This document shows positions 58,201-64,000 of a stretch of 64,000 bases of DNA, in pieces. The translations under genes and the position numbers were made by a program. This stretch comes from Areca catechu (taxonomy: Eukaryota > Streptophyta > Magnoliopsida > Arecales > Arecaceae): NCBI GenBank assembly GCA_021397845.1, contig CM038049.1:110452877-110516876 (forward strand), in the 5' to 3' direction. The notes below the pieces were generated by a model, which ran no database searches, was not told the DNA's origin, and saw nothing but the letters and a program-made list of their open reading frames with translations. Each line of letters starts with the position of its first letter. The stretch's first letter is position 1.

Positions 58201-59162
58201 AAGTCGCCTTCCTTCAATACTTTAAGCTTGTGGAGGTCCTGCAAAGATTTGCATATATGATAACCACAAGCGATATCCAATACCCAAGTATTTGATATAG
58301 ACGAATTTAATGTCAATATAGTATGTATCTCATACATACCTTTTGGTGCGTCTGCCGCACCAGGCTTCACAGTTGCAAGGTAAGCCTTGCAATTCCTTTT
58401 CCAATGTCCCGCTTTGCCGCAAAAGAAACAGGTTGACTATTTTGAGGCCTTCTTTCCTTTCTTGTTCTTATTGATGCCACCCTTAGGGTTTAGTCTCCTG
58501 CTAAAACCCTTTTTGCCTGATTTCTTCTTATTGGTCTTATCAACAAGAAGAAGTGGAGCCTTTTCTTTCTTAACGTGGCTCTCTGCTGTTTTTAACATAT
58601 TTAACAGCTCAGGCAAGGAAGTGTTCAGTTTGTTCATGTGATAATTCAAGACAAACTGAGAAAATGACTCCGGGAGTGATTGCAGGATTAAATCCTGATT
58701 CAGCTCCCCATCCATAATAAACCCTAATTGACCTAATCTGGTGATTAAGTCAATTACCTTCAGAACATGATCCTGAACGGATGTACCCTCTGTCATCCTA
58801 GCACGGAATAACTGCTTAGATATTTCGTATCTAGCAGTTCTGCTTTGTTCCCCATAAAGCTCCTTTAAATTGAGCATTATGGATTGAGTATCCATGCTTT
58901 CATGCTGCCTCTGTAACTCATTGGTCATAGAGGCCAGTATGATACACTTGACAGTGAGGGAGTCATTCTGCCACATTTTGTATGTGGCCATATCTTCCTG
59001 TGTGGCATCATCCCCTAGTGGATTAAGACTAGGGGTATCAAGAATATAAGAAAGTTTTTCTGAACTCAGTACAATCTTTAAGTTTCTCAACCAGTCCACA
59101 TAGTTTGGACCAGTCAATTTGTTGGTATCTAAGATGCTTCTCAGTGATAATGAAGATGCCAT
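55251..59162 (-). pseudogene. Copia-3 Gag-Pol polyprotein, two in-frame UAG codons
   Basis: ATG 59160-59162 (MASSLSLRSILDTNKLTG). Gag of 241 residues to TAG at 58437-58439. In the same frame a zinc knuckle CFFCGKAGHWKRNC, protease with VLDIACG (usual VLDTGCG, so T to I and G to A next to the catalytic Asp), GAG-pre-integrase HHRLGHV, integrase with Asp, Asp and Glu in TDVCGP, RSDRGGEY and GIAERRN, then TAG at 56976-56978. RT with YVDDILLIGND and LYGLKQASRSW, RNase H (SDSSF, TEAEYIAV) and a final TAG at 55251-55253. Everything else is open. The two stops could be CAG to TAG changes or, less likely, a leaky gag-pol switch. Confidence 0.93.
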
Positions 59163-60341
59163 TTATCTACATTTAATTAAGAACAATACATAAGCAAACA
59201 ACCATGAAATGACTTACATAATTAAATTAGGTCTTCAATTTAATTATGTCTCCCACTATTTTATCAAAAATCATAGCCCTCACTATGATAATCGAGAAGA
59301 ACCCTGATCGGTTTTCTTAGTGAGATCGAGATCCTTATAATTTATAAAAGATATTGCAGACAACACAACAAATCTTTTATAAGTTCAAAGGTAGGAAACT
59401 CTTCCAATTATATCTCATATAATTCTCAAAAATAACTTGGCCTCTAGAACATTATAAGTCTTGCAGAAAACACAACAAACCATAATGTTCTAGTTAAGTC
59501 AAGACCCTTTCATTTCTATACAGTCAATATTCAAATATAATGCCCTTGTAGATAACACAACAAGGCATTATACTGAATATACTGTAAGCATATTTTGCAC
59601 TAGACCAATATTATGTCAATCACCCTATTAGGTCTTGCAGATAACACAACAAACCTAATGTGGTTCATAACACAGTAATGATCCAGCATGAAGGAAGGCC
59701 AACATATAGCATTTTTTTAACACTAAGCATATAAGTCAAGATTTAAATATAATCAAATCGGCCAGGCAAGTGGAAGAGATGTGGGAGTCCCCCCGTTGCT
59801 TTCCTAGACACCAATAAAAATTGGCCAGGTCAGTCAACGGAACCAATTAAAAACCACGATTCTCTTTACCTTCCCAGAACCACCTTTCTAGACACCGAAT
59901 GATCAATTGTTCATCATGACTAGTGATGCTTATTAGTTAAATATGCTATGACTTAATATGATTTTAAGAAGAGGGCTTTATAAAATTGCCAGCACATTCT
60001 TACATAAAAAAATATATCATAATAATATGAATCTGATAAACATATATGTGCTAAGTGTGTCATCATACTAGGACAACCATTTACCACATAATGGATCCAC
60101 CATTATGCCAGGGCAACCTTATTTCAGTATGATGACTTCAAAACTAATCATATCTCTATAATAATTAGGGTTTGAGTGAAAAACCCTAATTAGTGGCATA
60201 CATCAAAACATTAATTATCATATATGCATTCCTTAAATTATGCTAAGTGTATCAGCATTCAAGGGTTTAAAACCCTAATTTCGATACTACAACAAAAATG
60301 CATATAAATAATTTTCATATGTTTTAACTGTAATAAGGATG
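59163..60341 (-). other. 5' leader of Copia-3, rich in hairpins
   Basis: About 1.18 kb between PBS and gag ATG. Perfect or near-perfect inverted repeats at 59218-59247, 59342-59382, 59406-59424, 59444-59493, 59521-59584, 59622-59664, 60059-60136 (enclosing 60087-60107) and 60162-60192. Four of them share a loop sequence. It also holds the ACCTGGCCAAT module (59805-59830). Likely roles are packaging, dimerisation or translation control; none is shown. Confidence 0.8.
59342..59664 (-). repeat. Four hairpins with a common 19-nt loop
   Basis: Loops on the + strand: ATTGCAGACAACACAACAA (59353-59371), CTTGCAGAAAACACAACAA (59460-59478), CTTGTAGATAACACAACAA (59545-59563), CTTGCAGATAACACAACAA (59634-59652). 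Stems: TTATAAAAGAT/ATCTTTTATAA; CTAGAACATTAT/ATAATGTTCTAG (a few unpaired bases next to the loop); TATAATGCC/GGCATTATA extended by ATATTCA/TGAATAT and CAGT/ACTG; ATTAGGT/ACCTAAT extended by ACC/GGT. Stem sequences differ among the four while each stays complementary. Confidence 0.85.
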
Positions 60342-60353
60342 GCTCTGATACCA
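60342..60353 (-). other. PBS of Copia-3
   Basis: GCTCTGATACCA on the + strand, one base from the 5' LTR; initiator tRNA-Met complement on the element strand. Confidence 0.92.
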
Positions 60354-60354
60354 C

Positions 60355-62785
60355 TGTTGGGGTTTCCGGTGTACCGCAGCGGAAGTGTAATTTCAAAATG
60401 ATGAAATTTGCACCGAAATCCCTTAGCCAAGATCTCCTTATTTCGAATTAAAACATACATACTAACATTCAAACATAGATTGTTAGAATTAGAGTACCAA
60501 CCTGTGATCGCTAATTCCAACAAAGTTGATGTTGAAGGGGCTGATTGAATTCACCAGGCGTCCAAGTGTCCGCCCTCCGATGGTGATCCACACAGAGCAG
60601 TGATCAAGACAACTCTATCTTCTTTTCAAAGGTTCCTTCTATTGAATTCTTCTTCCTAGAATTCAATTGCTTGGATTATGGCTTGAATTCCTCCACACAA
60701 AGGTTTGCTTTCCTTTCCTTGACTCCTTCTCCTCCTTCCACCAAGACCTTGGCCCTTTAGACACCCTTGTCTTGAAGAAAAAGACCTTGTCCTAAGAGGA
60801 CATAGGCTTGTCTTAAGTTGGAGGAGAAATTAAGACAATGATGTCTTAATGTATGAAAGAAAGGAAGAAATCAGAACTTCTTTCTTTCCTTTACCGTCGG
60901 AGACTTTTACTTTTATTCTTGTTCAGTAGCAGAGTTTCGACAGAGGTTTACTCTGTAGAGGAAACAATGCAAGAGCAAGAAAAAATAAAAGAGTCTTCAG
61001 GAGAGGAAGAAAGAAAAAAAAAAAAAATTTTTTTTATACTCGTTCTGATTTTCCCGACCCTTTAAATAGAAATCAGATAGGCGCCTACACACCTCTCCGT
61101 GATCTCTTTCTCACGCCCTTTCCAATTTCTCACGCCCCATCCTCCCATCTCATGGCCTTCCAGATTAAATCCCACGGCTCTTCTTAAAGGAAAAACCGTG
61201 GTGTTTTAAAAGGAAGGAAGTCGTGACTTTTCATCTCCGAAGAGATGTTATTTCGCGCGCCCGGGAGGAGTTAGCGCTTTCTTTCTTTCTCAAAATCCCA
61301 TCAGCCATTGGATTCTCTTCCAAGGGGGGAGAGATGGTGCGCTAATCACTTAAGAAGGAGGCCGCCCAAATAAAAACATCGGAGAATTTATTTGGGGCGC
61401 GCCAAGAGTCCATGCGCCATGGACTCTTTCTTAAGGCGCGCCAAGAGTCCATACGCGCATGGACTCTTGGTGTTTGGCGTGAAAAAATAAAGGGGGCGGG
61501 TGGGGAGGCTAGCCAAGCTACATGGCTAGCCAATAGGGTTAGCCATATTCCCGTTTTCTTAATTAGGGTCTAATTAGGTCCAATTAGAACCCAATTTGAA
61601 CCAATCCGGAACCCTAATTCGAATCCGATCCGAATAGAAGCTAGGGCTTGCAACACCTGCTAGAGTGTTATCTTGCAAAGACGATTTAATTCCAAATTAA
61701 ACTCTTGATCAATCCTCTTAAGTGTGTGACCCATTGGGTTCCATATCTAGCCAGCAGTGGGTTCGAATACAAGTTGACCTAATTTGATTAGAACTCTTTC
61801 TAATCGATTTAGGTCAATCCGGGCTTACCCGAATCGATCAATTAGGATTCTTCCTAACATGTGATCTTTGAACTTGATCAACCCACAAGACAAGATTGAC
61901 GTCTAGCAACGTGTCATGTCTACCCGGAAGATATGGAAATTCTGGTGAAATACCAAAATTACCCTTCAGTAGAGAGTTACCGTACAATTAAATCTTTCGA
62001 TCAGCCTGCACCCAAAATATAACTATGGATATGGATATATGTCAAATCCAATATTATATTTATTTCTAGCTCAATCTTATAATGATGATTCGATTATCTT
62101 GATATTAGAAACCGTCTCTAATATCTTCACTTTGATCAAAGATTTCCTGAATCATCATGCGATTGTTGACTAGCTGGATGCAATCTCCTCTTACTAAGAG
62201 TGATCAATTCCTTGTTGACCCACTCATTACCTTCATATCTAATTCACCATTCCCAGTATTAATCCTGTGCATGTCTCAGTGTCATGATTAGGATTGAACC
62301 AAAGAATGGGTTCATGTACATAAGGTACTTATGGCAGTCTCAGGTCAAAAGATTACTTGTACCACTCCCACTATGAGAACCTTCTATTGATATGTAGCTA
62401 AGACTCCATTAGATGTTCTCAAGTTGGATCATATCAGTGAACTCATTCTCCAATGAGCACCCACATCCCAGTATTAGTGTCATACACAAGTGACTGTGAG
62501 AGCAGTCACCCTTTCCAGTATACCCGGGATGTGCTAGTCTTATCGGAAAACCCTGATCCCCTACTCAGAGTTCCTTTGACTAGGAATACTTTAGATTAAG
62601 GTTTTAAGATTTTAGGTCTCACTGGTATGATCTCATCATAACCCTAAAATCATAGCCCTAATCTATGGGGTTCATCATATAATAAACACAGCTATGATAA
62701 AATAATGCCTTTATTCAGAAAAATTGTCAATTACAATGGTTTGGGAGATACAACAGAGATTGGTTTGTAGGGCATATCCCTTTCA
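60355..62785 (-). repeat. 5' LTR of Copia-3
   Basis: Nearly identical to 52805-55236. Differences such as CCGCGG/CCGTGG and CATATGC/CATACGC are typical of CpG deamination. Confidence 0.95.
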
Positions 62786-62790
62786 TAACC

Positions 62791-63100
62791 TAGATCTAGA
62801 TAGCTCTTAATTGTTCCAAGGCTGCTTTAAGAACTCCAAGTCAGAGATCAGCCACTCAACTGGTTAGGTAAATGTAAGATCAATGGGGGTCTTCCTGTTG
62901 CTTTCCTTAGACACCAATTATATTGGCCAGGTCAGCAAAGAGAACCAATTAAGTAGCAACCTTTCTTCGAGATTAAGATCCTTGAACCACTTTCTTAGAC
63001 ACCTAACACGGGATATGACCCCGAATCAAGAATTATTCTAAGGAGATCGGATTGTTAGTCATTAAGAAATGACCCTAGGCTAGGCTAAACCAAACCAAAT
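62791..63100 (-). other. Leader-like sequence of an older retroelement
   Basis: Contains TAGACACCAAT (62909-62919), ATTGGCCAGGT (62923-62933), GAACCAATTAA and a second TAGACACC (62995-63002), in the same order and spacing as in the Copia-3 leader. Read on the - strand it is the shared leader module. Copia-3 therefore landed in the leader of another retroelement whose remainder is not recognised. Confidence 0.65.
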
Positions 63101-63242
63101 TATTTTTTCAATTTTTTTTTATTCAAATGAAACTTTTTTTTTTATATTTTCTCTTTTTTTAAATTCAAATAACCCCCTTTTTTTCTATTTTCTTTTTTTT
63201 TTCTACTTTTTTTTTTCTCACGGTTTTCTTTTTTTTTTTTCT
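63101..63242. repeat. T-rich low-complexity tract
   Basis: Repeated runs of 8-14 T with scattered C and A. No PBS or gene signal seen. Confidence 0.85.
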
Positions 63243-64000
63243 CTGCTATTCCTAAAGTCGGCAGAGGATGTCGCTATTGCTTTGAAAGGCATGCAGAAAT
63301 CTTTGGCTATGGAAATTTGGCAGAGTCGTCGGCGACGTTGCTGGGGAAGAGGACGGCGGCCCAGGGGAACTGCTGTACAGCCCTGCTTCGGCAAATGGCG
63401 GCGTCATGGCAACAGGGAGCCGATAGCTTTGGTGAGGCATCACGATGGAGATGGGGAATAGAGGCACTGGAGGGGCTTCGGGCAGAGTTCCGGCCATGGC
63501 GTGCGGCGACGGGCGTGCGGTGACCATGGGAGGGGAGCCGGTCAGAAGGGTTTGATTGTCGGAGGGATGACGGTGGTGGTGGAGATGGACGATCCAATGG
63601 GAGGCATCGAGCAATAGAGGATCTGGCGGGATCCAGTGAGGAGGTGAGGGAGATCTGCAGTGATTCGGGAAGCAAAGACTTCGTCGATGGACGGCACATG
63701 GGAAGATGTGGCACTGGCATGGTGGTGCTCAGCTACGGGATCGGTAGTCTGGACAAATCGGAGAATGGAGGACTTGGATCCGTTCGGATATGGATGTTGA
63801 GATGATGAGCGTGGGATCTGGTTGAAGGTGACTTAGAAACCTGGGATTCTCAGAGTAGGAAGGGGAAAAGAAGAGGAAGTAGAAAAAGCAGGAAGAAATT
63901 GGGAGAAGGAGAGCAGAGAGGAAAGTACCGAGAGGAGTATCAGAGGAGGAAGAAGAATCCGAGAGGAAGAACTAGAAGAGAGGGAAGAAGGAATCGGGAC
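63243..64000. other. GC-rich unassigned segment at the right edge
   Basis: Clearly GC-richer than the rest, ending in a purine-rich AGAGGAAGAAG tract on the + strand. Read on the - strand it resembles a pyrimidine-rich LTR or leader. Short Pro/Ser-rich frames on the - strand have no recognisable domain. It could be the 5' LTR of the element interrupted by Copia-3. Confidence 0.4.

Larger units (their letters stand above)
52805..62785 (-). mobile_element. Copia-3, young and nearly intact copia element with 2.4-kb LTRs
   Basis: 9981 bp. LTRs 52805-55236 (2432 bp) and 60355-62785 (2431 bp), TGTTGGGG...CCCTTTCA on the + strand; TSD TAACC at 52800-52804 and 62786-62790. By eye about 17 differences between LTRs, nearly all transitions, so under 1 percent divergence. 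PPT, Gag-Pol, a 1.2-kb structured leader and a PBS are all in place on the - strand. The polyprotein is one frame of about 1304 codons with two internal TAGs. LTR length is large for copia; I place it only as Angela/TAR-like, tentatively. Confidence 0.96.

Noticed and set aside
63307..63720. Pro/Ser-rich frame of 137 codons on the - strand, possible host exon
   Set aside because: No domain, no intron signals, composition explained by local GC richness, and retroelement leader sequence lies next to it.

Overview
The window is plant nuclear DNA made almost entirely of transposable elements. I see no host protein-coding gene, tRNA or rRNA that I can support. Evidence: four Ty1/copia polyproteins or large remnants of them plus one copia LTR with a pol tail, one autonomous-type and one deleted Ty3/gypsy chromovirus, a gypsy solo LTR, a hAT DNA transposon with plant-type BED and hAT C-terminal regions, PBSs complementary to initiator tRNA-Met, and AT-rich spacers. 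An angiosperm with a copia-rich genome fits (palm-like monocots would), but I cannot name the species.

Layout. 1-1585: 3' end of a copia element (Copia-0, + strand). 3011-10062: Copia-1 (- strand, TSD ATTTA), carrying in its RT gene a gypsy solo LTR (5255-6603, TSD AATCC). 11195-about 32682: a three-level nest. An old copia (Copia-H, + strand) has a SIRE-like copia (15825-32359, - strand) in its 3' LTR. That element has a young non-autonomous gypsy (Gypsy-2, 25041-30495, - strand, TSD GTTAA) in its gag. 33020-35546: pol tail and LTR of a truncated copia (+). 36179-51839: a 1.08-kb tandem duplication. Its first copy is split by a 4.76-kb hAT element (36517-41272, 8-bp TSD) and its second by Gypsy-1 (42313-50858, + strand, TSD GATTG). 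52805-62785: Copia-3 (- strand, TSD TAACC), young, with 2.43-kb LTRs and a polyprotein broken only by two UAG codons. 62786-64000: the interrupted host of Copia-3, with a retroelement leader module, T-rich tracts and a GC-rich segment.

The two duplicated copies supply empty sites for each other, so the hAT and Gypsy-1 insertions are proved to the base from the window alone. One gypsy LTR family (starting TGGTGTGGACACC) occurs five times: once as a solo LTR, twice in Gypsy-2 and twice in Gypsy-1.

Most notable: (1) the 1.2-kb leader of Copia-3 holds four hairpins with nearly the same 19-nt loop but unrelated, self-complementary stems; (2) a leader module (ACCTGGCCAAT, short loop, ATTGGTGTCTA, plus a second GGTGTCTA) is shared by copia and gypsy leaders; (3) the SIRE-like element has a decayed accessory ORF in the env position, preceded by a plausible in-frame intron; (4) its LTRs carry arrays of a TGTCGACACTTG palindrome, repeated upstream of that accessory ORF; (5) Gypsy-2 carries a chimeric ORF and has LTRs of equal length that look identical.
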